A stretch of 5,060 nucleotides of DNA from an uncultured Neisseria sp. (lineage in GTDB: Bacteria > Pseudomonadota > Gammaproteobacteria > Burkholderiales > Neisseriaceae), in assembly GCA_937919795.1 (NCBI GenBank), contig CALFOA010000300.1, positions 1 through 5,060 on the forward strand. The letters are read 5' to 3'. A program made the position numbers and the translations under genes. Below the pieces are notes generated by a model, which made no database searches, was not told the DNA's origin, and saw only the letters and a program-made list of their open reading frames with translations. This document shows positions 1 to 5,060 of this stretch, one piece after another; positions within the stretch are counted from its first letter, which is position 1; each line of letters opens with the position of its first letter.

Positions 1-13
1 TAGACAAATTCTA

Positions 14-268
14 ATGAAATTAGACAATTACGAACATGAAATCAAGCAGCTTTTAGCGTCAATTAAAGCTGTTGACTTTGCTAATTCAAATGAAATATTT
101 GATAGGCTATTTTTTCTTCAGGGTCAAATCGCAACAGTAAAATACAAATATAATTTTAATATCAACAACTTCCTAAATGATTTTGTATATTTTTTCGATA
201 GAAACGATGAATATCAAAGAAAATATTTATTCAATCATTTCAAAAACAATTCAACATTCCCTAAGTAA
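14..268 (+). CDS. Small AT-rich hypothetical protein, possibly 5'-partial
   Basis: The frame encodes 84 residues from the ATG at 14. I do not recognise the family. The protein is rich in Asn, Phe, Tyr and Lys, with an acidic helical start (KLDNYEHEIKQLL) and several aromatic stretches (FDRLFFLQ, NDFVYFFDR). It has no signal peptide, no clear membrane segment and no cysteine. No Shine-Dalgarno sequence is visible in the 13 bases before the ATG, and the frame stays open to the left edge, so the gene may begin upstream and only its C-terminal part may be here. The base composition is much more AT-rich than adhC next to it, which fits an accessory or recently acquired gene. It converges on adhC and shares the hairpin at 311-344 as terminator. 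Small AT-rich proteins of this kind in Neisseria are sometimes immunity proteins next to toxin cassettes, but nothing here proves that. Confidence 0.5.
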   Translation: MKLDNYEHEIKQLLASIKAVDFANSNEIFDRLFFLQGQIATVKYKYNFNINNFLNDFVYFFDRNDEYQRKYLFNHFKNNSTFPK

Positions 269-310
269 CCGTTTCAAAGCTGGATATACGACTATTCACC
301 TAAAACTAAA

Positions 311-344
311 ATGCCTGTCTGAAAACAAGCTTTCAGACAGGCAT
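311..344. terminator. Bidirectional terminator made of an inverted pair of TG-wadDUS uptake sequences
   Basis: A perfect 14-bp stem (311-324 against 331-344) closes a 6-base loop. Each arm contains the full 12-mer TGCCTGTCTGAA, at 312-323 on the plus strand and 332-343 on the minus strand. It lies 20 bases past the adhC stop and 42 bases past the stop of the small ORF at 14-268. On the minus strand it is followed by the T-rich TTTAGTTTTA, so it can end adhC transcription; on the plus side the tail is TTAATATTA. In Neisseriaceae, DUS are bound by ComP for DNA uptake, and inverted DUS pairs commonly double as terminators between convergent genes. Confidence 0.88.
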
Positions 345-364
345 TTAATATTACCACTCACCAA

Positions 365-1504
<1,140 letters not shown>

Positions 1505-1530
1505 TTAGCGGGTTACAGAATATGGCAGAA

Positions 1531-1539
1531 ACTATAGCA
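1531..1539 (-). promoter_or_regulatory. adhC: Candidate extended -10 promoter of adhC
   Basis: The minus strand reads TGCTATAGT (1539-1531), an extended -10 element of the TGn-TATAAT type with one mismatch in the hexamer. It would give a leader of about 40 bases before the ATG at 1483. No good -35 hexamer stands at 16-18 bases, which is common for extended -10 or activator-dependent promoters such as those of MerR-type regulators. The call rests on the motif alone. Confidence 0.45.
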
Positions 1540-1734
1540 TAAAATAATTACAGCGAATTTTAAAAACAGTAATGATGGATATAGTGAAAATCATCAGAAA
1601 ACTATTTTATAGCGAAAAACCTAATTTTCGCCATGTTGTTACCTTGCCTTGCTCAAAATGAACGACCTTATAAACCGCCAAAGCGGTCACAGAAAGCGAA
1701 ATAAACTTTTCCGCTATAGTAGTTTACGAATGTT

Positions 1735-1762
1735 TTTCAGACAGGCCTATGCCTGTCTGAAA
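1735..1762. repeat. Inverted pair of TG-wadDUS uptake sequences between divergent genes
   Basis: A 12-bp stem (1735-1746 against 1751-1762) closes a CTAT loop. The plus-strand copy TGCCTGTCTGAA at 1750-1761 is perfect; the opposite copy (1736-1747) differs only in its first base. Neither flank gives a T-tract after the stem, so this is a weaker terminator than the pair at 311-344. It also sits between divergent genes, where no transcript from either neighbour needs to end. It may act purely as an uptake signal or be left over from a lost gene. Confidence 0.85.
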
Positions 1763-1800
1763 TAGTCATACAAACAAAACTTGTTATCACTTCAGGAACT

Positions 1801-1829
1801 TTTTTATATAAAAAAACTCAACCTATAAT
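1801..1829 (+). promoter_or_regulatory. Promoter of the lipoprotein gene (perfect -10)
   Basis: TATAAT at 1824-1829 matches the consensus exactly and would start RNA near 1836, leaving a leader of about 36 bases. The -35 position 17 bases upstream (1801-1806) is only a T-run, so its strength may come from the -10 and the surrounding A/T tracts. A good ribosome site, AAGGAAG at 1857-1863, lies 8 bases before the ATG at 1872. Confidence 0.6.
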
Positions 1830-1871
1830 TACATTACAAACTTTATCTCTTCAATTAAGGAAGCATCTAAC

Positions 1872-2234
1872 ATGAAAAAATCTCTCTTCGCCCTGACTTT
1901 AACTGCTTTATTCCTTTCTGCTTGTGGTAGCCCTACCGCTGAGAGCGAGCCGGCATGTAAAGAATATGCTGCTAACTTACAAAAACAAATTGATAGCGCT
2001 GCTACTCCCGAAGAAAAAGAAGCGCTGACGACCCAGTTAACCACATGGAAACAAAGCATGGCTCAAATCAAAGGCGATCAATTGAAAGCTGCTTGCCAAG
2101 CGTTAACAGAAGCTGAGAAAAACTCAGCAGCAGAGGCAGCCCAATCAGATGCTGAAGATAAAGCCGAAGAGGCTAAAGAAGCTGCAGAAGAAAAAGCGGA
2201 AGAAGCCAAAGAGGCTGGTAACCAAAGCAAATAA
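1872..2234 (+). CDS. Small lipoprotein with Ala/Glu/Lys-rich helical tail
   Basis: The product has 120 residues. It opens with a lipoprotein signal peptide: MKK, a hydrophobic stretch at 5-15, and the lipobox LSAC at 15-18, so Cys18 would be lipidated and the protein anchored in a membrane facing the periplasm or surface. Residues 29-83 form a small charged domain with two cysteines, Cys29 (ACKEY) and Cys75 (AACQAL), placed to form a disulphide. Residues 86-120 are a highly charged Ala/Glu/Lys helix with two KAEEAKEA units (97-104 and 108-115), likely a rod or coiled coil. The layout recalls the small Neisseria lipoproteins grouped under DUF5339, but that is from memory and weak. The gene has its own promoter, ribosome site and terminator, so it is probably monocistronic. 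Function unknown. Confidence 0.85.
   Translation: MKKSLFALTLTALFLSACGSPTAESEPACKEYAANLQKQIDSAATPEEKEALTTQLTTWKQSMAQIKGDQLKAACQALTEAEKNSAAEAAQSDAEDKAEEAKEAAEEKAEEAKEAGNQSK
2160..2216 (+). repeat. Two KAEEAKEA-coding units in the lipoprotein tail
   Basis: Positions 2160-2183 and 2193-2216 both encode KAEEAKEA, but with several synonymous differences (GCC/GCG, GAG/GAA, GCT/GCC). The repeat is therefore kept at protein level and is not a recent DNA duplication. The segment between them encodes AEE, which extends the same helical pattern. Confidence 0.7.
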
Positions 2235-2254
2235 TTTTTCTTCCATAAATGCTG

Positions 2255-2286
2255 AAAACCACCTGAAATCATTCAGGTGGTTTTTT
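2255..2286 (+). terminator. Intrinsic terminator of the lipoprotein gene
   Basis: A perfect 13-bp stem (2255-2267 against 2272-2284) with an ATCA loop ends in a run of six T (2281-2286). It begins 20 bases after the TAA stop. The stem is not a copy of the wadDUS, unlike the hairpin behind adhC. Confidence 0.92.
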
Positions 2287-2382
2287 ATTATGTTTCATTT
2301 TCAGAATTTTCAATGATTGGGCTGTGTGATCAACACTTGAAGCCCTCGTTTTCGCAACGCTTACTTAACCTCAGCGTACCCG

Positions 2383-2425
2383 ATAAAAACACACTAAGCC
2401 GCAATGAATTGCGGCTTAGTGTGTT
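2383..2425 (-). terminator. Intrinsic terminator of the minus-strand tRNA gene
   Basis: An 18-bp perfect inverted repeat (2388-2405 against 2408-2425) has a 2-base centre, so the real loop takes in a few stem bases. On the minus strand it runs into GTTTTTATC, a T5 tail. It lies 8 bases past the CCA end of the tRNA fragment. This is the original terminator of the tRNA and marks the chromosomal side of the junction. Confidence 0.85.
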
Positions 2426-2433
2426 GATTTATT

Positions 2434-2480
2434 TGGTGGGTCCGGTGGGTTTCGAACCCACGACCAAGGGATTATGAGTC
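2434..2480 (-). tRNA. 3' fragment of a CAU-anticodon tRNA (Met or Ile2), attachment site of the element
   Basis: Read on the minus strand, this is the 3' 47 bases of a tRNA. The anticodon loop CTCATAA (plus 2472-2478) has anticodon CAT at 2474-2476. The T arm is GTGGG-TTCGAAA-CCCAC (2445-2461), the acceptor 3' strand CGGACCC (2438-2444), the discriminator is A and CCA is encoded (2434-2436). Beyond 2480 the sequence turns AT-rich: the anticodon stem no longer pairs after two bases, and no D arm or 5' acceptor strand exists. The gene is thus cut in the anticodon stem and is not functional here. CAU may be elongator Met or lysidine-type Ile2; the fragment alone cannot decide. Such 3' fragments are the direct repeats left when tyrosine integrases insert elements into tRNA genes, with an intact tRNA expected at the other end. 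Confidence 0.87.
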
Positions 2481-2482
2481 TA

Positions 2483-2582
2483 AAAAGTGAAAGATAAGCT
2501 GTTGATTTAAAATAAAAGTGAAGCCTGCAACTTCAGTCAAATACAGTCAAAATTGACAACTTTCTGGCACAATTTTGGCACA
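2483..2582. repeat. Helically phased short direct repeats beside the attachment site
   Basis: Three pairs of direct repeats lie in 100 bases: AAAAGTGAA at 2483-2491 and 2514-2522 (31 bases apart, about three helical turns), CAGTCAAA at 2534-2541 and 2544-2551 (10 apart), and TGGCACA at 2565-2571 and 2576-2582 (11 apart). GTCAA-AA-TTGAC (2546-2557) adds an inverted copy. Spacing near one helical turn places repeats on the same DNA face, as for integrase arm-type or excisionase sites next to att cores. A perfect TTGACA (2553-2558) is inside, but no -10 follows at the right distance. Binding role inferred. Confidence 0.6.
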
Positions 2583-2591
2583 CTGATAAAG

Positions 2592-2645
2592 AACGAAAAC
2601 TTAAGTCTGCTGTTATTCAGCAAGTTTAAGTTTTCGTTTTTTTTT
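2592..2645 (+). terminator. Strong terminator-like hairpin just before virB1
   Basis: A perfect 13-bp stem (2592-2604 against 2626-2638) continues inward with two G-U pairs, one mismatch and five more pairs around a TTATT loop. It is followed by a run of nine T (2637-2645). It ends only 20 bases before the virB1 ATG. It could insulate the element from transcription entering through the att end, or act as an attenuator of the transfer operon. Confidence 0.85.
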
Positions 2646-2665
2646 AACTCGACAAAGGATTTTTA

Positions 2666-3274
2666 ATGGTAAAAAAACCGATTCTGGCTTTGGCGCTGCT
2701 TGCGTCAGTGGCGGCAGCCACCGCCGCACCGTATCCGCAATACAAAGAGCTGGTCGAAAAACACTCTGCCGCTCAAGGATTGGATCCAAACCTTGTATGG
2801 GCGGTAATGACTCGCGAAAGCGGTGGTAATCGTCTGGCACGCTCTCACAAAAATGCCCAAGGTCTTTTACAGGTCATTCCGCCCACCGCCGCGCGTATGG
2901 GGGTGTCCCCTAAAAACCTCTACAACCCGGAACAAAACATTATTGCCGGTACCCGCTATTTGGGATTTCTAAATAAGCGTTTTAACGGCAACCTCGATCA
3001 CATTTTGGCCGGTTATAACGCCGGTGAGGGGGCGGTAGACAAGTATAAGGGCATTCCCCCTTATCGTGAGACTCAGAATTATGTTCGCTTTGTACGTAAC
3101 CGCTATGCCCAACTGAGCGGCAACCCTGCTTATGCTGCAAAGAGTGGTTTGGTTAAGGTGGCTGCTTCACGTTCAAACAATACAACCCCTGCCCAAGCCG
3201 TCGCTTTAAGAGCATCAACCAACTCCCCACCGCCGAAACAATACGCAGCGTGGGATGTGTTCCAAGAATTTTAA
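2666..3274 (+). CDS. virB1: VirB1-like lytic transglycosylase of the T4SS
   Basis: The product of 202 residues is a periplasmic enzyme that cleaves peptidoglycan to let the secretion channel assemble. A signal peptide covers residues 1-20 (MVKK, hydrophobic 6-17, likely cut at ATA|A). The soluble lytic transglycosylase fold spans about 23-145: catalytic Glu51 in TRESGGN, the GLLQVIPPTA motif at 66-75, and the AGYNAGEGAV motif at 115-124. GIPPYRETQNYV (129-140) is typical of family 1 enzymes. The tail (150-202) is low-complexity, rich in Ala, Ser, Asn and Pro. The start is fixed by AAAGGA at 2654-2659, 6 bases upstream. As first gene before a VirB2-like pilin, its role is conjugation rather than general wall turnover. 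Its N-terminal and catalytic parts look intact. The T-tract of a strong terminator-like hairpin ends 20 bases before it, leaving no room for its own promoter downstream of that hairpin. Confidence 0.92.
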   Translation: MVKKPILALALLASVAAATAAPYPQYKELVEKHSAAQGLDPNLVWAVMTRESGGNRLARSHKNAQGLLQVIPPTAARMGVSPKNLYNPEQNIIAGTRYLGFLNKRFNGNLDHILAGYNAGEGAVDKYKGIPPYRETQNYVRFVRNRYAQLSGNPAYAAKSGLVKVAASRSNNTTPAQAVALRASTNSPPPKQYAAWDVFQEF

Positions 3275-3296
3275 TTTGCTACCCAGCAATTATGAC

Positions 3297-3319
3297 CCGG
3301 CCTAGTGCCGGTTTTTTTT
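3297..3319 (+). terminator. First of two tandem terminator-like hairpins after virB1
   Basis: The stem CCGGC-ctagt-GCCGG (3297-3311) is followed directly by eight T (3312-3319). It starts 22 bases after the virB1 stop. The stem is short (5 bp) but all G-C, with a long T-tract. Confidence 0.75.
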
Positions 3320-3325
3320 GTGTCT

Positions 3326-3348
3326 GCCGCCTTCGTGCGGCTTTTTTT
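3326..3348 (+). terminator. Second tandem terminator-like hairpin, before virB2
   Basis: The stem GCCGC (3326-3330) pairs with GCGGC (3337-3341) around CTTCGT, whose centre is a UUCG-type loop, and is followed by seven T (3342-3348). Only 23 bases separate it from the virB2 ATG, including the ribosome site AAAGGA (3359-3364). No promoter fits after it, so virB2 must be reached by read-through or by RNA processing. Confidence 0.75.
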
Positions 3349-3371
3349 GTTTTCTCTGAAAGGAAATCAAT

Positions 3372-3695
3372 ATGAAAATCTCAACTGCATCTCAAAAAGC
3401 ATCACTGGCAAAAAATGCCTTGCTCGCAACAGCGCTCGCCGTAGCGAGTCAAGGCGCAATGGCTGCCGGGTTTGATGATGTAAGCAACATGGCCACTACC
3501 ATCCGCACCGGTATTTATACCATTGTAGGTGTTGTGGCGGGTATTGTCGTGCTCTGGCAATGCTTTGAAGGCGCACAACACCGCAAGCAATGGGGTGATA
3601 TTCTGATTACTTGTTTGTGGGTTATCGGTGCAGCGGCAAGTATCGCATTCGTAACATACTTGTGGACTAAAGGCGGTTCAATGACCTTCTCTTAA
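3372..3695 (+). CDS. virB2: VirB2/TrbC-like conjugative pilin precursor
   Basis: The 107-residue precursor has the layout of VirB2-family major pilins, which are inserted in the inner membrane and later polymerise into the T4SS pilus. A long signal peptide (1-31) has several Lys in its N-region and ends AMA|AGF, giving a mature protein of about 76 residues. Two membrane helices follow, at about 46-65 (TGIYTIVGVVAGIVVL) and 77-98 (ILITCLWVIGAAASIAFV), joined by a short charged loop (EGAQHRKQWGD, 66-76) that would face the cytoplasm. Cys64 and Cys81 lie at the helix edges. The start has AAAGGA 7 bases upstream. It stands between the transglycosylase and VirB3, the canonical order. The two hairpins before it could act as a 5' stabiliser that raises pilin expression over its neighbours. 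It ends with a double stop TAATAA 13 bases before virB3. Assignment rests on size, topology and position, as the family has low sequence identity. Confidence 0.88.
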   Translation: MKISTASQKASLAKNALLATALAVASQGAMAAGFDDVSNMATTIRTGIYTIVGVVAGIVVLWQCFEGAQHRKQWGDILITCLWVIGAAASIAFVTYLWTKGGSMTFS

Positions 3696-3708
3696 TAAAG
3701 GGTGCCAA

Positions 3709-4131
3709 ATGACCGAGAATATCGAAACAGAACAGCCAACCTTTAACGGTATGGCGCGGCAGGCAATGGTGATGGGTGTCCCCCTGCCCGCTCTCGCTGT
3801 GTGTGGTTTTGTCGGTACGATGGCAGCTATGATGACTTTGCCGATCCTTGAAGGATCGGCATTGTTTTTTCTGGCTCTGCCTTTACCGTTCATTATGTTT
3901 TTTCGCACGATTTGTGCCAACGACGACCAAGCCATCCGTATCTATATGTACGAATTGAAATGGTTTTTGAGGAAGAAAAACTCAAAAATGTTTGGTGGTA
4001 CTAACACCATTCTTGCGACTAAATTTGGGAGACAGCTAAGTGATTATCAGCGATTTTTTGAGCAAGGCTCTAGAAAAACAACCGGCTCAATCAGATTTTC
4101 TACCGAAAATCTGCCAACACGTCACCAATAA
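3709..4131 (+). CDS. virB3: VirB3-like inner-membrane T4SS protein with C-terminal overlap into virB4
   Basis: VirB3 is a small inner-membrane subunit that partners VirB4 in the T4SS base. Residues 10-20 (PTFNGMARQAM) form the typical cytoplasmic lead-in. Two hydrophobic segments at about 20-43 and 46-65 are followed by the family-like stretch RTICANDDQAIRIY (66-79) and a basic amphipathic tail (KWFLRKKNSKMFGG, 84-97). The ribosome site AAAGGG lies 6 bases before the ATG. The frame gives 140 residues, longer than the roughly 90-110 usual for VirB3. The last 30 (from about 111) overlap virB4 in another frame, are polar and look unlike VirB3. A TAA directly before the virB4 GTG (4037-4039) is one frame off, so the ancestral protein may have ended near residue 109 before an indel. 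A terminator-like hairpin also lies inside the gene at 3839-3870. Confidence 0.88.
   Translation: MTENIETEQPTFNGMARQAMVMGVPLPALAVCGFVGTMAAMMTLPILEGSALFFLALPLPFIMFFRTICANDDQAIRIYMYELKWFLRKKNSKMFGGTNTILATKFGRQLSDYQRFFEQGSRKTTGSIRFSTENLPTRHQ
3839..3870 (+). terminator. Terminator-like hairpin inside virB3
   Basis: TGCCGATCC (3839-3847) pairs perfectly with GGATCGGCA (3853-3861) around TTGAA; two more pairs could form in the loop. TTG and then six T (3865-3870) follow. It lies within codons for the virB3 membrane region (LPILEGSALFF). The form is that of an intrinsic terminator, but function inside a translated gene is uncertain because ribosomes would normally disrupt it. Confidence 0.5.
4027..4042 (+). 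promoter_or_regulatory. virB4: Ribosome binding site and GTG start of virB4
   Basis: GGGAG at 4027-4031 stands 8 bases before GTG at 4040. An in-frame TAA (4037-4039) immediately precedes the GTG, so no earlier start is possible. Later in-frame starts (the next GTG/ATG codons near 4160-4175) would remove the conserved VirB4 N-terminal segment (FLPKICQHVTNNIV). Confidence 0.8.
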
Positions 4132-5060
4132 TATTGTCCGCTACAAAGACGGGTATCTTGCTTTTGTGATTCGCATGAGCGGTATCCCGTTTGACGGGGT
4201 GGACGACAAGCATTTATTTGCCCAATTTGTGTCACTCAGAACTCTGCTCGCCGGTATGGGTAAAACCTTGGGCAACCGGCTGGCTATCTGGGGGACGTTA
4301 CAACGGCAGAAAATTAACTTCGACCGGAAATATGAGTTTGATTCCGTTTTCTGCCAGAAATTTGCCGAAAAGTACCTGAAACGCTTTCAAAATGAGGATT
4401 ATTTTGAAAATGTTTATCACATTACGGTGCTGATTAAAACCGACAACATTGATGCCGGTATTAAAGAAGCGGAAGAGCAAATTCAGATTATGATGCGTTC
4501 ACTCGATGCTTACGATCCCTATCTGTTGACTGCCTACCAAAACCAGAACGGCATTCCCTTTTCCGAAGTTTATGAATTTTTCGGCAGCTTGATTAACGGT
4601 AAGAAAGAACCGATTCCGTTGTCTACCGTTGATGCTTATCAGATGATTGGTGGTGCCAACCTGCACTTCGGCACTGATGTTAGCGAAGTACGCTCACAAG
4701 ACGGTTCCATCAAGTTTGCCCAGATGTTTGACCTGAAAGACTTTGGTTTGAGCAAACCCAAGATTTTCAGCGATGTTTTGACTTTACCTTGTGAATTTAC
4801 CCTGACGCAAAGCCTGATTTTCGTCAATCCGCACAAAATGAAGGAGAACATCAAAAAGCAATTAAACAATCTTGAATCCGCCGGTGATTTGGCCAAAGGT
4901 CAAATGGACGAGCTGCGTGACGGCTTGGGCAAACTGGCTGCCGGTGAAATGATGTTCGGCGATTATCATTGTGCTTTGGTGGTATACGGTAAAACGCCGG
5001 AAGAAGCAGCAACCAACGGTGCACGAGCATACTCCACCTTTTTGAATGCTGGCGGTTATC
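4040..5060 (+). CDS. virB4: VirB4-like T4SS ATPase, N-terminal part (cut by window end)
   Basis: VirB4 is the largest and most conserved T4SS ATPase; it sits at the inner-membrane base, powers assembly and substrate transfer, and contacts VirB3. The window holds the first 340 residues with no stop. The N-terminus (FLPKICQHVTNNIVRYKDGYLAFV, split as 20-31 and 32-43) and RMSGIPFDGVDD (45-56) match the start of the CagE/TrbE/VirB domain: a helix, then the 'dG.yl...r..G..f' strand pair. The rest (about 60-340) is the family's N-terminal domain, including VYHITVLIKT, AEEQIQIMMRSL, FGSLING and LTLPCEFTLTQSLIF. The Walker A and B motifs lie farther on in this family, beyond 5060. Translation starts at GTG inside virB3, giving a 92-base overlap that suggests translational coupling or a virB3 frameshift. 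No in-frame stop or internal defect is visible. Confidence 0.95.
   Translation, partial: MIISDFLSKALEKQPAQSDFLPKICQHVTNNIVRYKDGYLAFVIRMSGIPFDGVDDKHLFAQFVSLRTLLAGMGKTLGNRLAIWGTLQRQKINFDRKYEFDSVFCQKFAEKYLKRFQNEDYFENVYHITVLIKTDNIDAGIKEAEEQIQIMMRSLDAYDPYLLTAYQNQNGIPFSEVYEFFGSLINGKKEPIPLSTVDAYQMIGGANLHFGTDVSEVRSQDGSIKFAQMFDLKDFGLSKPKIFSDVLTLPCEFTLTQSLIFVNPHKMKENIKKQLNNLESAGDLAKGQMDELRDGLGKLAAGEMMFGDYHCALVVYGKTPEEAATNGARAYSTFLNAGGY

Larger units (their letters stand above)
2481..5060 (+). mobile_element. Left end of an integrative conjugative element with a VirB-type T4SS (continues past the window)
   Basis: The element side begins where the tRNA match stops. It carries repeat-rich presumed recombination sites followed by the first four genes of a P-type conjugation apparatus in the order virB1-virB2-virB3-virB4, all on the plus strand and reading inward from the end. 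DUS are absent here, although two pairs lie in the 1.8 kb of chromosome to the left. No integrase, relaxase or coupling protein is in the window; they should lie to the right. An immobile remnant or a genomic island with a secretion-only T4SS cannot be excluded. Confidence 0.78.

Noticed and set aside
1580..1720. Possible Correia-type repeat (CREE) bounded by TATAGTG and CGCTATA
   Set aside because: Only the outer few bases resemble the Correia ends, one end has a mismatch, and the interior does not match the Correia sequence I remember.
2277..2477. Plus-strand frame ending in VGPVGFEPTTKGL
   Set aside because: The GFEPTT string is the well-known false translation of a tRNA T arm read on the opposite strand; the frame also runs through two terminators.
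2553..2589. Promoter for virB1 built on TTGACA at 2553-2558
   Set aside because: No -10 hexamer stands at 16-18 bases (TGGCAC is there), and the next candidate, TGATAA, is 25 bases away; the hexamer is more likely part of the repeat cluster.
3045..3064. Inverted repeat ATAAGGG / CCCTTAT inside virB1
   Set aside because: It has no T-tract and encodes the conserved KYKGIPPYR stretch, so coding constraint explains it; the nearby GGGGG-TGT-CCCC at 2899-2910 is rejected for the same reason.
4255..4270. GMGKT in VirB4 looks like a Walker A motif
   Set aside because: The required glycine five residues before GKT is a leucine here, and Walker A lies much later in VirB4 proteins; this is a chance match in the N-terminal domain.
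4639..4896. Minus-strand frames within the virB4 region
   Set aside because: They are antisense to a well-supported conserved VirB4 frame and have no ribosome sites or family features.

Overview
The window looks like a Neisseriaceae chromosome with the left end of an integrated conjugative element. The host assignment rests on 12-base DNA uptake sequences of the TG-wadDUS dialect (TGCCTGTCTGAA), which I recall as typical of Neisseria wadsworthii and N. shayeganii. They sit as inverted pairs at 311-344 and 1735-1762. I see none to the right of 2480.

Positions 1-2433 read as chromosome. There is an AT-rich small ORF of unknown function (14-268, possibly cut by the window edge). It converges on a class III alcohol dehydrogenase / S-(hydroxymethyl)glutathione dehydrogenase gene, adhC (minus, 365-1483), and the two share a DUS-pair terminator. 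A 388-base divergent intergenic region follows, with an adhC promoter candidate, the second DUS pair and a perfect TATAAT box. Next is a small lipoprotein gene (1872-2234) with its own intrinsic terminator. At 2383-2425 lies an 18-bp-stem terminator oriented for a minus-strand tRNA gene.

Positions 2434-2480 carry only the 3' part of a CAU-anticodon tRNA on the minus strand: half the anticodon arm, the T arm, the acceptor 3' strand and CCA. The match stops abruptly at 2480/2481. This is how the displaced end of an element integrated into the 3' end of a tRNA gene looks. The fragment remains next to its native terminator, so the chromosome is on the left and the element on the right. The first 110 bases of the element hold helically phased short direct repeats (CAGTCAAA x2, TGGCACA x2, AAAAGTGAA x2), candidate integrase or excisionase arm sites.

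From 2666 onward the genes form the start of a P-type (VirB-like) type IV secretion operon in canonical order: VirB1-like lytic transglycosylase, VirB2-like pilin, VirB3-like membrane protein and VirB4-like ATPase (open at the right edge, so only about the first 340 residues are present). Together they would open the peptidoglycan, supply the pilus subunit and build the inner-membrane energising complex for DNA transfer. Two features are unusual. Terminator-like hairpins stand directly before virB1 and virB2 and also inside virB3, with no room for promoters after the first ones. The virB3 frame also runs 92 bases into virB4, beside an out-of-frame TAA-GTG junction that hints at an indel in virB3.
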